Notes under the pieces: generated by a model
What the model was told of the DNA's origin: nothing
The model's input: only the letters and a program-made list of their open reading frames with translations
The model's database searches: none
DNA from: Forficula auricularia
Lineage: Eukaryota; Arthropoda; Insecta; Dermaptera; Forficulidae
Length of the DNA stretch: 64,000 nucleotides
Assembly (NCBI GenBank): GCA_024734495.1
Contig: JALMQS010000030.1
Span: 11,944,378-12,008,377, forward strand
Direction: 5' to 3'
Part shown: positions 1 to 10,389 of the stretch, piece by piece
Numbering within the stretch: the first letter of the stretch is position 1
Layout: the number at the start of each line of letters is the position of its first letter
Program-made: the position numbers and the translations under genes

Positions 1-66
1 CAGCAGAAGACACACTCTTTTATTGTCTCCTTCAATATATAAAAATTCTGCTACTCTCGGCAAAAA
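1..66 (+). repeat. Right-arm end of a Penelope-type hammerhead fold-back unit
   Basis: The window opens with CAGCAGAAGACACACTC followed by the same roughly 65 bases found at 6075 and 14299, and inverted at 5381 and 13550. In the complete copies this segment lies just outside the hammerhead motif. This copy is therefore probably the outer part of a unit whose ribozyme lies left of the window. Confidence 0.6.
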
Positions 67-128
67 TTTTCATTTTAATATCAAAATATATTTTTCAACT
101 TGTAATAATAAGTAAAATATTTAATTAA

Positions 129-204
129 CGACACTGCGCGACCCAAAAAATATGCTTTGCAACCCAATTTTTGGAGTCGCGACCCACATAGGTTAAGAAC
201 CGCA
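129..204 (-). mobile_element. hAT element terminus (Charlie/SPIN-like)
   Basis: Read on the minus strand, the end GCGGTTCTTAACC is followed by a GGGTCGCGACTCC-like segment. This is the usual hAT pattern of CAGNGGTTCTCAACC followed by inverted subterminal GGTCGC blocks. Only one end is recognisable and no transposase is present. The 8-bp target duplication could not be located. Confidence 0.5.
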
Positions 205-205
205 C

Positions 206-955
206 AGAGTTAGTCTATGCGTTACCAAATTTTTGTGGACGAGCTAGCTCAAAAAACTAGTGTGAATATTGAAACCAAATTTCACACGTAGTTTTGGTCC
301 ATTGAGATTAAGAGCTGATTAGATTTTGGTGGATACTCGACCAAAAGTTAAGGGGGGGTGGAGGGTCAAAAAATGAAAATCTTGGCCATTTACCAAACTC
401 AACCAAATTTTGTATACATAATCAGTGGACCCCAGAAGTCTATAAATGCAAAAACTAACCGCCAAAAATGGGGGGAGGGGGAGAAGGTCAAAAAAATGAA
501 AATCTTGGGCATTTACCAAACTCAACCAAATTTTGTATACATAATCAGTGGACCCCCAGAAGTCTAAAAATACAAAAACTAACCCCTCCCCCCTCCCTAC
601 ATGATTATAAATAATTTTATTAAATATTAATGTAAGTGAGGGGCCAGGTTGTATGGTAAAGTCAAGTGGATGGCCACATCAGAACACGAGATTAAGAGCT
701 GATTAGATTTTGGGTGGATATCGACCAAAAGTTAAGGGGGGGTGGAGGGTCAAAAATCAAAATAATTGCCATTTGACCAAACTCAACCAAATTTTGTATA
801 CATAATCAGTGGACCCCAGAAGTCTAAAAATGCAAAAACTAACCTCCCCCCTCCCCTACATGATTATAAATATTTTTGATTAAATATTAATGTAAGTGAG
901 GAGCCAGGTTGTATGGTAAAGTCAAGTGGATGGCCACATCCGAACACGTCAGCTT
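206..955 (+). repeat. Family A repeat, copy 1 (duplicated module)
   Basis: The modules contain GAGATTAAGAGCTGATTAG, a G-run, AACCAAATTTTGTATACAT and CAGTGGACCCC, and end in TATGGTAAAGTCAAGTGGAT. The segment from about 304 to 690 is repeated directly at about 688-955. Other copies lie at 16561, 18780, 21885, 39871, 43915, 46925 and 58350. The short ORFs here are by-products of the repeat. Confidence 0.7.
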
Positions 956-1280
956 ATTTAGATTTAAAATATAAATACAACAATATTCTTGGGAGAGATT
1001 TGTAAGGATTGAACAAACTATAATGTTACCAGCCAACCACTCTATCTTCTAGACTGGATAGAAAAAATCTAGCGCCGCCTGGTAGACTATAGGTTATGCA
1101 TTCGAATGGCACATTCTGATTAGGGGGTTGCCTCCGCAGGCATTGAATATTAAAACCTAACTTTTTGACAATTTTTTTACTTCTTCAAACTTAAACAATT
1201 TAATTATTAATAACCCTCAAAGATAAGTTTATTATTATTCATTTAATAATTTTTTAACAAGTACATCTATCTATACTAGT
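956..1280. other. No gene; small repeat fragment at 1071-1141
   Basis: The sequence is AT-rich. The segment 1071-1141 (GCGCCGCCTGG ... GGTTATGCATTCGAAT) matches 61128-61208 in inverted orientation, so it is an old interspersed repeat. Nothing else is recognisable. Confidence 0.4.
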
Positions 1281-1403
1281 TTTTAAGGAATTTGGTGTTG
1301 GTACTTGGTGAAACATTTTTAAAATTATTGGATAAAACTACTTGGTAGGTTTCACATTAAGATATAAAAAAATAAAACGAATTTATTTTTGGAGAATCTT
1401 TAA

Positions 1404-1448
1404 TCTCGATATATATATATTTCGGGTGACTAACCCATCTTCAGGAGA
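1404..1448 (-). ncRNA. Hammerhead-ribozyme-like motif, left satellite arm
   Basis: On the minus strand: core CTGAAGA (1444-1438), an extra T, stem II GGGT/ACCC with loop TAGTC (1436-1424), GAA (1423-1421), a 12-base AT palindrome replacing stem III, and cleavage-site C at 1408. The bases before the core (TCTC) pair with GAGA after the C, giving a 4-bp stem I. All canonical core positions are present. A single RNA could fold stem III as an AU hairpin or pair it with a second copy. Confidence 0.6.
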
Positions 1449-1482
1449 AACAGAAAGTAACTGACCTGGATAAGTCGAAATT

Positions 1483-2018
1483 GAATACAAGTCAATGGTA
1501 AAATTTATTTTTTAAGATAACAAAAGGGTAAATATTTAAAATTAGTGGAGGGAGAAAAGGTAGGAAGTCTACTTTTGTTTAATTTTGAATGGCCTTTTGA
1601 GAAATGAGGATTTCGAATTTGAATACAACTCAATGGTAAAATTTATTTTTTAAGATAACAAAAGGGTAAATATTTAAAATTAGTGGAGGGAGAAAAGGTA
1701 GGAAGTCTACTTTTGTTTAATTTTGAATGGCCTTTTGAGAAATGAGGATTTCGAATTTGAATACAACTCAATGGTAAAATTTATTTTTAAGATAACAAAA
1801 GGGTAAATATTTAAAATTAGTGGAGGGAGAAAAGGTAGGAAGTCTACTTTTGTTTAATTTTGAATGGCCTTTTGAGAAATGAGGATTTCGAATTTGAATA
1901 CAACTCAATGGTAAAATTTATTTTTAAGATAACAAAAGTGTAAATATTTAAAATTAGTCGGAGACAAGGTAGAAAGTCTACTTTTGTTTAATTTTGAATG
2001 GCCTTTTGAGAAATGAGA
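1483..2018 (+). repeat. 138-bp satellite, left arm (about 4 units)
   Basis: Unit starts (GAATACAA) fall at 1483, 1621, 1759 and 1896, a period of 137-138. The last unit is cut at the inversion point near 2018. Confidence 0.9.
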
Positions 2019-2020
2019 TT

Positions 2021-4512
2021 GTATTCAAATTCGAAATCCTCATTTGCTCAAAAGGCCATTCAAAATTAAACAAAAGTAGACTTTCTACCTTTTCTCCCTC
2101 AACTAATTTTAAATATTTACCCTTTTGTTATCTTAAAAATAAATTTTACTATTGAGTTGTATTCAAATTCGAAATCCTCATTTCTCAAAAGGCCACTCAA
2201 AATTAAACAAAAGTAGACTCCTACCTTTTCTCCCTCCACTAATTTTAAATATTTACCCTTTTGTTATCTTAAAAATAAATTTTACCATTGAGTTGTATTC
2301 AAATTCGAAATCCTCATTTCTCAAAAGGCCATTCAAAATTAAACAAAAGTAGACTTTCTACCTTTTCTCCCTCAACTAATTTTAAATATTTACCCTTTTG
2401 TTATCTTAAAAATAAATTTTACCATTGAGTTGTATTCAAATTCGAAATCCTCATTTCTCAAAAGGCCACTCAAAATTAAACAAAAGTAGACTCCCTACCT
2501 TTTCTCCCTCCACTAATTTTAAATATTTACCCTTTTGTTATCTTAAAAAATAAATTTTACCATTGAGTTGTATTCAAATTCGAAATCCTCATTTCTCAAA
2601 AGGCCACTCAAAATTAAACAAAAGTAGACTCCCTACCTTTTCTCCCTCCACTAATTTTAAATATTTACCCTTTTGTTATCTTAAAAAATAAATTTTACCA
2701 TTGAGTTGTATTCAAATTCGAAATCCTCATTTCTCAAAAGGCCACTCAAAATTAAACAAAAGTAGACTCCCTACCTTTTCTCCCTCCACTAATTTTAAAT
2801 ATTTACCCTTTTGTTATCTTTAAAAAATAAATTTTACCATTGAGTTGTATTCAAATTCGAAATCCTCATTTCTCAAAAGGCCACTCAAAATTAAACAAAA
2901 GTAGACTTCCTACCTTTTCTCCCTCCACTAATTTTAAATATTTACCCTTTTGTTATCTTTAAAAAATAAATTTTACCATTGAGTTGTATTCAAATTCGAA
3001 ATCCTCATTTCTCAAAAGGCCACTCAAAATTAAACAAAAGTAGACTCCCTACCTTTTCTCCCTCCACTAATTTTAAATATTTACCCTTTTGTTATCTTTA
3101 AAAAATAAATTTTACCATTGAGTTGTATTCAAATTCGAAATCCTCATTTCTCAAAAGGCCACTCAAAATTAAACAAAAGTAGACTCCCTACCTTTTCTCC
3201 CTCCACTAATTTTAAATATTTACCCTTTTGTTATCTTTAAAAAATAAATTTTACCATTGAGTTGTATTCAAATTCGAAATCCTCATTTCTCAAAAGGCCA
3301 CTCAAAATTAAACAAAAGTAGACTCCCTACCTTTTCTCCCTCCACTAATTTTAAATATTTACCCTTTTGTTATCTTTAAAAAATAAATTTTACCATTGAG
3401 TTGTATTCAAATTCGAAATCCTCATTTCTCAAAAGGCCACTCAAAATTAAACAAAAGTAGACTCCCTACCTTTTCTCCCTCCACTAATTTTAAATATTTA
3501 CCCTTTTGTTATCTTAAAAATAAATTTTGCCATTGAGTTGTATTCAAATTCGAAATCCTCATTTCTCAAAAGGCCACTCAAAATTAAACAAAAGTAGACT
3601 CCCTACCTTTTCTCCCTCCACTAATTTTAAATATTTACCCTTTTGTTATCTTTAAAAAATAAATTTTACCATTGAGTTGTATTCAAATTCGAAATCCTCA
3701 TTTCTCAAAAGGCCACTCAAAATTAAACAAAAGTAGACTCCCTACCTTTTCTCCCTCCACTAATTTTAAATATTTACCCTTTTGTTATCTTTAAAAAATA
3801 AATTTTACCATTGAGTTGTATTCAAATTCGAAATCCTCATTTCTCAAAAGGCCACTCAAAATTAAACAAAAGTAGACTCCCTACCTTTTCTCCCTCCACT
3901 AATTTTAAATATTTACCCTTTTGTTATCTTTAAAAAATAAATTTTACCATTGAGTTGTATTCAAATTCGAAATCCTCATTTCTCAAAAGGCCACTCAAAA
4001 TTAAACAAAAGTAGACTCCCTACCTTTTCTCCCTCCACTAATTTTAAATATTTACCCTTTTGTTATCTTTAAAAAATAAATTTTACCATTGAGTTGTATT
4101 CAAATTCGAAATCCTCATTTCTCAAAAGGCCACTCAAAATTAAACAAAAGTAGACTCCCTACCTTTTCTCCCTCCACTAATTTTAAATATTTACCCTTTT
4201 GTTATCTTTAAAAAATAAATTTTACCATTGAGTTGTATTCAAATTCGAAATCCTCATTTCTCAAAAGGCCACTCAAAATTAAACAAAAGTAGACTCCCTA
4301 CCTTTTCTCCCTCCACTAATTTTAAATATTTACCCTTTTGTTATCTTTAAAAAATAAATTTTACCATTGAGTTGTATTCAAATTCGAAATCCTCATTTCT
4401 CAAAAGGCCACTCAAAATTAAACAAAAGTAGACTCCCTACCTTTTCTCCCTCCACTAATTTTAAATATTTACCCTTTTGTTATCTTTAAAAAATAAATTT
4501 TACCATTGACTT
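2021..4512 (-). repeat. 139-bp satellite, right arm (18 units, inverted)
   Basis: Unit starts (GTATTC) fall at 2021, 2159, 2295, 2432, 2570, 2708, 2847, 2986, 3125, 3264, 3403, 3540, 3679, 3818, 3957, 4096, 4235 and 4374, ending at 4513. The older units by the inversion are 136-138 bp and more divergent. Those from 2708 outward are nearly identical at 139 bp, except one 137-bp unit at 3403. The pattern suggests recent array expansion. Confidence 0.92.
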
Positions 4513-4552
4513 GTATTCAATTTCGACTTATCCAGGTCAGTTACTTTCTGTT

Positions 4553-4595
4553 TCTCCTGAAGATGGGTTAGTCACCCGAAATATATATATCGAGA
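4553..4595 (+). ncRNA. Hammerhead-ribozyme-like motif, right satellite arm
   Basis: This is the mirror of the motif at 1404-1448: TCTC (4553-4556), core CTGAAGA (4557-4563), extra T, stem II (4565-4577), GAA (4578-4580), a 10-base AT palindrome (4581-4590), C17 at 4591 and GAGA (4592-4595). The AT palindrome is two bases shorter than in the left arm; the core is unchanged. Confidence 0.6.
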
Positions 4596-4676
4596 TTAAA
4601 GATTCTCCAAAAATAAATTCGTTTTATTTTTTTATATCTTAATGTGAAACCTACCAAGTATTTTTATCCAATAATT

Positions 4677-5342
4677 CTATCTATACTTATTATAATCGGC
4701 TTGCTCAACGGGGCCGACGTGATTTTTTTGAATTTGAAAACCCATTAATTTTCATGACAAATAAATCCCTGGCCAGCAAAATGCCGGCCGAAGGCGGACT
4801 TCGCACCTTTGGTTTTATAAATATCATGAATAACGTAAAATAAGTAGATTTAAGCCGAGCCTAAATAGTTTTGAAACTTTGCGAGGAATGTTAGAACATT
4901 TTTTTTCACTTTAAAAGACATTATTAATAAAGTTAAGGCAATGACATTTTTTTTCAAAAGACATGATTTTTATTATTAAAGTTTTTTGTCAATAAATCAT
5001 GAAAATGTGATTGATTTCATTTTAAATTGAAAAATATATTAAAAGAGAAAAACAAACGTTTAAAAACATAATTTATTTTACACTTCACTAGAGAGAAGAA
5101 AATAAAGTTGTCTTTAGTGCTCTAAAAATTTATATTCTCACTTGACTAAAAATATAAGCGTAAGGGCTTATTATTTCAAATGAATATATCAAGTGAAAGA
5201 GGGTTCAGGGGTCAAACGCGCAATGTCAATTTTTTGTCAAAAGTGTGATCCTGAAGCATTTGAAGGAAACTATTAAGTAGTAGTTTCATTTTTGGAAAAA
5301 GGCATTATATTAAGCTTAAAATGACGGGAAAAGTTTTGCTAT
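4677..5342. other. AT-rich; degenerate Helitron-like 3' hairpin at 4771-4805
   Basis: GCCGGCCGAAGGCGGACTTC near 4782 resembles the GC-rich terminal hairpins of the Helitrons at 11437, 54227 and 61062, but lacks CTAG. The rest is AT-rich with no gene seen. Confidence 0.35.
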
Positions 5343-5421
5343 ACAACAGTAAAAAATTGTTTTTTTAAAGAATTGTTTTTGAAGGAGACAATAAAAGAGT
5401 ATGTCTTCTGCTGTAATTATA

Positions 5422-5882
5422 ATTTTTTTTTTTTTTTTTTATGATATTGATGTGAGAAGGAGATACACCCCAGGTAACCACAATATCCTAAGAATATTCT
5501 AAGGATATTCTAAGGACATTTAAATCTTCTTAGAATATTCTGAGGATATTGTGTGTAACCTGGGACCAGAAGGTGGATCCCCTAAAGGCCTGTATGGGCT
5601 GGCCCCTCCATCGTGAAAAGAACAGAGTAGAAGGAAAAGAAGCCGGGATCACGAGCCAATCTCAGAAACTTAGATACAATTCAATATCCAATTTACTAAG
5701 GTTTTAGGGGCTTCGAGCAGTGGTAAATTCTCCGCGCGATAAATTCGGCTAAATTTATCTCCCACTTAATTTTTATTACCAGACCCTATACTTACAGAAA
5801 AAATGTCTGGGTATAGCCGGGAATCGAACCCGAGACCTCCGGGTTGCCAGTCAGTTATTCTGACCATTACACCACGGAGGCG
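5422..5882 (-). mobile_element. tRNA-derived SINE, full-length copy 1
   Basis: Read on the minus strand, the head near 5882-5812 has a box-A-like GTGGTGTAATGGTCAG and box B GGTTCGATTCC. It is followed by an AT-rich body, a CTCCTTCTC segment and a poly(A) tail (the T-run at about 5423-5440). Internal promoter boxes and an A-tail are the mark of a tRNA SINE. The anticodon arm does not pair properly, so this is not a working tRNA. The body matches 7550-7799. A 96-bp palindromic MITE is inserted at 5469-5564. Confidence 0.75.
5469..5564 (+). mobile_element. 96-bp palindromic MITE, copy 1 (TSD AC)
   Basis: The element runs from CCCAGGTAAC to GTAACCTGGG and is a near-palindrome rich in GAATATTC. 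The second SINE copy at 7585 gives the empty site (GATACACCAGAAGG). Comparison shows a 2-bp duplication, AC, at 5467-5468 and 5565-5566. Three further 96-bp copies lie at 17798, 46629 and 54538. Confidence 0.85.
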
Positions 5883-5890
5883 GATAGACG

Positions 5891-5940
5891 ATAACGAGAC
5901 TATAGTTTCGAGGGCTTTGCCCTCTTCATCAGTCTATTAC
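5891..5940 (-). ncRNA. Hammerhead-ribozyme-like motif (ACTATAGT class)
   Basis: On the minus strand: core CTGATGA (5932-5926), extra A, stem II GAGGGC-AAA-GCCCTC (5924-5910), GAA (5909-5907), palindrome ACTATAGT (5906-5899) and C17 at 5898. In stem III, AC/GU closes a UAUA loop, or all 8 bases pair in a dimer. Stem I pairs AG with CU, then a bulged A, a U-G wobble and AAU/AUU. All core bases are intact. Confidence 0.65.
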
Positions 5941-6000
5941 AATGGATTCACAGGAATTAATTAATTTATTAATTCATAAATTAATTCCTGTAAATCCATT

Positions 6001-6050
6001 GTAATAGTCTGATGAAGAGGGCAAAGCCCTCGAAGCTATAGTCTCGTTAT
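6001..6050 (+). ncRNA. Hammerhead-like motif, slightly altered right-arm partner
   Basis: Core CTGATGA (6009-6015), extra A, the same stem II (6017-6031), GAA (6032-6034), then GCTATAGT (6035-6042) and C17 at 6043. Position 15.1 is G instead of A and the base before the core is T. The closing pairs of stems III and I are therefore weakened compared with 5891-5940. Confidence 0.5.
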
Positions 6051-6133
6051 AAATAAATACAATTTATAATTCCAGCAGAAGACACACTCTTTTATTGTCT
6101 CCTTCAATATATAAAAATTCTGCTACTCTCGGC

Positions 6134-6520
6134 AAAAAACTTTCAATTTAAGAATTGTTTTTGTTGACAATACGTCGTTTTTACTAATTTGAAAATACAA
6201 TTTTATGGAAATTTAGAAAAGTGTATTTTTCTAGTTTTTAGTTCATTTTAAAACAAGAGTCTTTTTTAATTTCAAAAAATGTTTAAGAAAATGTTTCCTA
6301 TTTTGTTAAATATGTAAATATAAAATATCTCTTTTTGCGCCCCTCCGTCATGAGTGAAAATTTCATATAAAAGCCTGTTATGAGTAAATTTTCGATTTTG
6401 ATTGGAAAATAAAATTCTAGTTCCACTAAAATGATACTTTTAGTTAAATTTGTATGTATTTTATAAAAAATATATAATAATAAGATTGGAGTAATTTTTG
6501 GAGACGGACTGATAAGTGAA
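6134..6520. other. AT-rich, nothing recognised
   Basis: I see no ORF with family similarity and no clear repeat shared with the rest of the window. Confidence 0.4.
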
Positions 6521-6586
6521 TTAAGTGGATATTGATGAGGCAGTCCAAAAAAAGAAGAAGATAATTTACACTATCTTTTTATTCAT

Positions 6587-6630
6587 AAAACCGACGTTTC
6601 GGAGGCTATTCCCTCCTTCTTCAGGGTTTT
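6587..6630 (-). ncRNA. Hammerhead-ribozyme-like motif (ACGT class), perfect stem I
   Basis: On the minus strand: AAAACC (6630-6625), core CTGAAGA (6624-6618), extra A, stem II GGAGG/CCTCC (6616-6601), GAA (6600-6598), palindrome ACGT (6597-6594), C17 at 6593 and GGTTTT (6592-6587). The 6-bp stem I is perfect. ACGT has no room for a loop, so stem III can form only between two RNA molecules, as described for dimeric Penelope-associated hammerheads. Confidence 0.65.
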
Positions 6631-6824
6631 GAAAAGTCAGTGAAGGAAATCCAATGCGGCATTCCCCTCTGTCTCCTCTTTCAGTGGCAGTAACAATAAT
6701 ATCTTGTATTTCATTCTCAGCAGAATTATAATGTAATGCTGAGAATTATAATTATGCTAGAATATGTATTGTTACTGCCACTGAAAGAGGCAGAGTAGCA
6801 TTGATTTCGCTTCACTGACTTTTC

Positions 6825-6864
6825 AAAACCCTGAAAGGAGGGATAGCTCCGAAACGTCGGTTTT
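6825..6864 (+). pseudogene. Decayed hammerhead partner (core deletion)
   Basis: The stem I strands AAAACC and GGTTTT, GAA, ACGT and C are all retained. The core reads CTGAAAGG because the GA of CTGAAGA is lost, and stem II is shortened. The motif is probably inactive. Confidence 0.6.
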
Positions 6865-6926
6865 ATGAATAAAAAGATAGTGTAAAGTATCTTCTTCTTT
6901 GGACTGCCTCATCAATATCCACTTAA

Positions 6927-7207
6927 TATATAATAATTTCGTTAAAATATCTCTGAAAAAATATATTTTTATACCCTTCTCAGTGGCCTAACTAAGCTTA
7001 CTACCTACTCTAAATGTCTAATTTTAATTTTATTATTGAGATGGAATCGTAGGAAGTTGGACAAAAAAAATTAAATTAAAAATTTGAATGTAACAAGTTA
7101 AAATTTTGTCAAGTGCAATATATTAAATACTATTAACCTCATCAAAATGAGTTGCTTGTACGATATACTTGGACCATATACAATAATGTGTTTGTCAAAG
7201 TATCTGA
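6927..7207. other. AT-rich, nothing recognised
   Basis: No gene or shared repeat seen. Confidence 0.35.
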
Positions 7208-8402
7208 TTCCGCGACATTTCAGCGCCTGACAAAATATCCCCCGACAATATATCCCCGAAAAAATATCCTTCAGACAAAATATCTCATGACAAAATAACC
7301 CTTCCTCGCGTGTATCTTATGAGTAATGCAAATCGACTCCGGTTCGAGTTAATATAAATTCAGTTCGCCTCGGTTGGGTTCGTATAGCTCCTTTTCGGGC
7401 TGGTTTTTAGACAGTTCGGTTGGTAGACGCCAACCAAACCGTCTAAATGCCAGCCCGTTTTTAGACGGTTCGGTTTTGGTAGACGCCAACCGGAATCGCC
7501 AGCCCGAAAAGGAGCTATACGCACCCAACCGAGCCGAACTGAATATATTTTTTTTTTTTTTTTTTTTAATGATATTGATGAGAGAAGGAGATACACCAGA
7601 AGGTGGATCCCCTAAGGCCTGTATGGGCCTGGCCCCTCAATCGTGAAAAGAACAGAGCAGAAGGAAAAGAAGCCGGGATCACGAGCCAATCTCAGAAACT
7701 TAGATATAATTCAATATCCAATTTACTAAGGTTTTAGGGGCTTCGAGCAGTGGTAAATCCTCCGCGCGATAAATTCGGTTAAATTTATCTCCCACTTATA
7801 ATATATTAACCGAACCTCCGAAAGTTTAGGCGGGGTGGGTTTCGGGCTCCCATTTTTTCTAATCAAACACACATTGCAAAGCGAACCAGCCAATCGTCGG
7901 GCCGGGTGTGTTTGGGGCGCTATATTTTCGCCCAATATTATAATAATAATTAATAACGACAATGATTAATAATTATTAATGAGGTCGTCCCAAGAAAAGA
8001 TGTCATGACGATCTGGAAGAAACAAACCTATATGTTTAAAAACAAGAAGAAGAAGTAGATGATTAATAACACTTTTAACAAACAATCAATAATTGTGTAA
8101 TGTAAAAATAAACGATAAATAGTTAAATATAGATGATAAATACTATATTATAGATAGTAAAAATAATAAATTGTTAGCTAGAGAATCTAACGACAGACAG
8201 CAGCACTTTCAAACGGCTAATTAGCCGCCAAAATATGAAAGTCTGTTTATATTATTCAAAACTATGATTATAAGCAGGACTTAATCTTTTTTGTATTCTC
8301 CCTTATACTGGCGAATATTTTGTCAGAAGATATTATGTCGGGGGATATTTTGTCCTTGGGATTTTTGTCGGGGATATTTCGTTGGGGGCTGAAAACGCGC
8401 GG
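7208..8402. mobile_element. Family G TIR element, copy 1 (carries SINE2)
   Basis: The ends are TTCCGCGACATTTCAG and an inverted GGGGGCTGAAAACGCGCGG. Subterminal short repeats of the type GACAAAATATCCCCC occur on both sides. The centre has inverted segments (GGTTCGTATAGCTCC and GGAGCTATACG). The shorter copy at 40481-41174 lacks the SINE. There is no transposase, so the element is non-autonomous and its superfamily unassigned. Confidence 0.7.
7550..7799 (-). mobile_element. SINE copy 2, 5'-truncated, with 8-bp TSD
   Basis: It matches the body of the SINE at 5422-5882 but lacks the tRNA head. The T-run at its left end is the A-tail of the minus-strand insert. AATATATT occurs at 7542-7549 and 7800-7807, and family G copy 2 (near 40748) shows the uninterrupted target. 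The truncated 5' end fits target-primed reverse transcription. Confidence 0.8.
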
Positions 8403-8804
8403 TACCATCTGTAGAAATAATAAGCTTTAGCCCGAGCCCGCAGGCACTATCAATATAATCGTTTTGGAGTTCTATTTTTTCTCAATCACATATACTTCCA
8501 AAAGCCAGAGCATTATTATAAACTCTTATGTTGTCTTTAAAGATTTTTGAATAGGCAGTATTTTTCAAGTACAAATTTTTGACATACTCTGGTGGCGGTA
8601 AATTAATTTTCCTCTAGTGACAGCAACTCGCAAATTCGTCATCTTGGGGTTTTTCAGCTGCAAAATGCTTTGCCTTACAATGTTTGCATTTTCCATCCAT
8701 TTTCTAGAGATAATGAGGTTCTACTATATTTTATTTGTTGTAATTAGAAATAACGGATATATTTTTTTTGGTGGGGGGGGTTTCCGGATATATTTTATAA
8801 ATTG
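8403..8804. other. AT-rich, nothing recognised
   Basis: Contains a GGTGGGGGGG run near 8770. No gene seen. Confidence 0.35.
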
Positions 8805-9260
8805 TATTAGTATATTAAACTAATTGTGTGTTTTAAAAAGATTAAATTTATCAATTAGAGTTTTCTTATAAGAACTTCGAATAAGAATATAAAAGAAATT
8901 CTAAAGTTCCTCCTGGGACTTAAAGTTCACTTTTTATGAATTACACCGCTTACGTGGCCCCTCGGGTGTATTTGTTTTAAATTTCAAATCAATTGGTAAA
9001 TCCGTTTAACGTGGAGGTCGGTGAACATAGAGATATAGAATTCCAAAACTATCAATTAATAATCCGGTGCAACTCTCATTTTGGTCCAACTTTCTACGAT
9101 TCCATCTCAATAATAAAATTATGGGTACGATTAAGGAAACTTTTTTTCAACAATCTTTGCACCCCCAGCATAGAAGGGTCTACGCGGGCGTTATTTGCCT
9201 CAACCAGAGGAGCCTTTTTCGATTTTCTTTTAAAAATATTTAGTCAAGAAAATCTTTGAA
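8805..9260 (+). repeat. Family E repeat, copy 1
   Basis: Shared blocks include TTAGAGTTTTCTTAT, CTCCTGGGACTTAAAGTTCA and ACGTGGAGGTCGGTGAACAT. Related copies lie at 23990, 24375 and 25290. The 88-residue reading frame here is not conserved among copies. Confidence 0.6.
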
Positions 9261-9772
9261 ATTTCCCAAGGTTCTTTAAGTTCACATTAAATTCACACTA
9301 AGCATAATGGAAAAAGTGACAAGAGAAAAATGTTTGAATATTTATTTTAACAAGAATAATATATTTTATATTTTTTTATATATTTTTGTCCCCCGGTACA
9401 TTTATCAATCCTCATTTGATCTAAATAATATGAAAGACGTGGGAGGAAACAATGCAAAAAGGAAGTGGGTGTGGGGGGGGGGGGTTGAAGAAAGGGGGTA
9501 AACCAGAATGCTACTGTGCTTTTCACACCATCTTGGATATTTTTTTTCGGCTTTTTGCCAGATTCCTGGAAAGCTAGCTCGATGACAGTCAGGCAATGTC
9601 TCTCTATCTCCGTTTAACAAAAGACTAAAACAAAATCTTTTTTTTTTGTTTGGCCTTTTGAATGGTTTTAAAGCCACAAATAGAATGTATCCTTTATACC
9701 TATATTTTAATACAAAAAAAACCTTTAAATTCCACCTGTGCAATCAATATAATTTCTTTTAACATATAGGTC
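9261..9772. other. AT-rich; G-run at about 9471
   Basis: No recognised gene. The 112-residue minus frame has low-complexity composition and no family I know. Confidence 0.35.
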
Positions 9773-10389
9773 TACACTACGGTACAAAAAAATCGAGCCA
9801 CCAAAAAAAATTTATTAAATATGAAATTATTTTTAAAATTGCTACAAATAACCATATAATTTGTTTTATTAACTCTTAAACTAACATATTCAATAAATAT
9901 TGTTGATAATTTTTGAATTTTATAAAAAAAATAAATAAAATTAAAAGATACAATTACAAATTATCATACTTTCTCAATATCGCTTTATCTATATAATAAA
10001 AATGAATTTCTGTTTCTGGACCGATTCGGCTAATTTTTTTTTTAAATGTTCGTAATAGTCCATTTCAGGTTAATACGTAAAAAAAATAAGTTGCCCGGAA
10101 AATTGCAAAATTCAGGAAAAACTAAAAAATTTCAGGTTAGCCAACATAGCTTGCCAAATAATAAAAGAACTAAACTAGCAAAAAACAAGTGTTGGCGGCC
10201 CTGTTTGTAAGATTTTTGAATGTCATTCATTCTCAATAGTTCTAACCACATTATCGTTGAAGAACTTAATACTGCATTTTTACAAAAGTATTTATTAAGT
10301 AACATTTTTATTATTTTATTTTATTTTATTTTCTCAAATTCTTTTTTACTTATGGAAAGTGGTGTAGGTTTTAGGTGAAACATGATGTT

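Larger units (their letters stand above)
1281..4676. mobile_element. Fold-back element with satellite arms and paired hammerhead motifs
   Basis: The outer inverted repeats, 1323-1482 and 4513-4676, contain ACTTGGTAGGTTTCACATTA, and the left copy extends to about 1281. Inside them, 137-139 bp tandem units run in one orientation from 1483 to about 2018 and in the opposite orientation from 2021 to 4512. A hammerhead-like motif sits just outside the satellite in each arm. No protein is encoded. Tandem repeats within long inverted arms is the architecture of Foldback-type elements. A satellite-free relative lies at 23342-23460. Confidence 0.75.
5343..6133. mobile_element. Penelope-type hammerhead fold-back, interrupted by a SINE
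   Basis: The left arm (about 5381-5421, then 5889-5945) and the right arm (about 5990-6133) are inverted copies. They comprise a CAGCAGAAG segment, an AT-rich spacer, a hammerhead motif and GTAATAGTCTGATGAAG-type flank. The SINE at 5422-5882 sits in the left spacer. The uninterrupted arrangement is seen at 13536-14345. Confidence 0.65.
6521..6926. mobile_element. 406-bp fold-back element with hammerhead arms
   Basis: TTAAGTGGATATTGATGAGG at 6521 is mirrored at 6926. The arms continue through a GAAGAAGATA segment, TTTTATTCATAAAACCG, the hammerhead motif and CAGTGGCAGTAACAATA. The centre is near 6730. There is no coding capacity. The motif at 50944-50990 has related flanks. Confidence 0.75.

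Noticed and set aside
2021..4512. CRISPR-like array
   Set aside because: The whole 139-bp unit is repeated without variable spacers, in a eukaryotic fold-back. It is a satellite.
1..5413. A 5.4-kb transposon with 33-bp inverted ends (CAGCAGAAG...)
   Set aside because: The same ends at 6075, 13613 and 14299 show that this sequence is the outer part of hammerhead fold-back arms. Positions 1 and 5413 more likely belong to two different fold-backs.
5812..5882. Functional tRNA gene
   Set aside because: Boxes A and B are present, but the anticodon and acceptor arms do not pair, and it heads a SINE with an A-tail.
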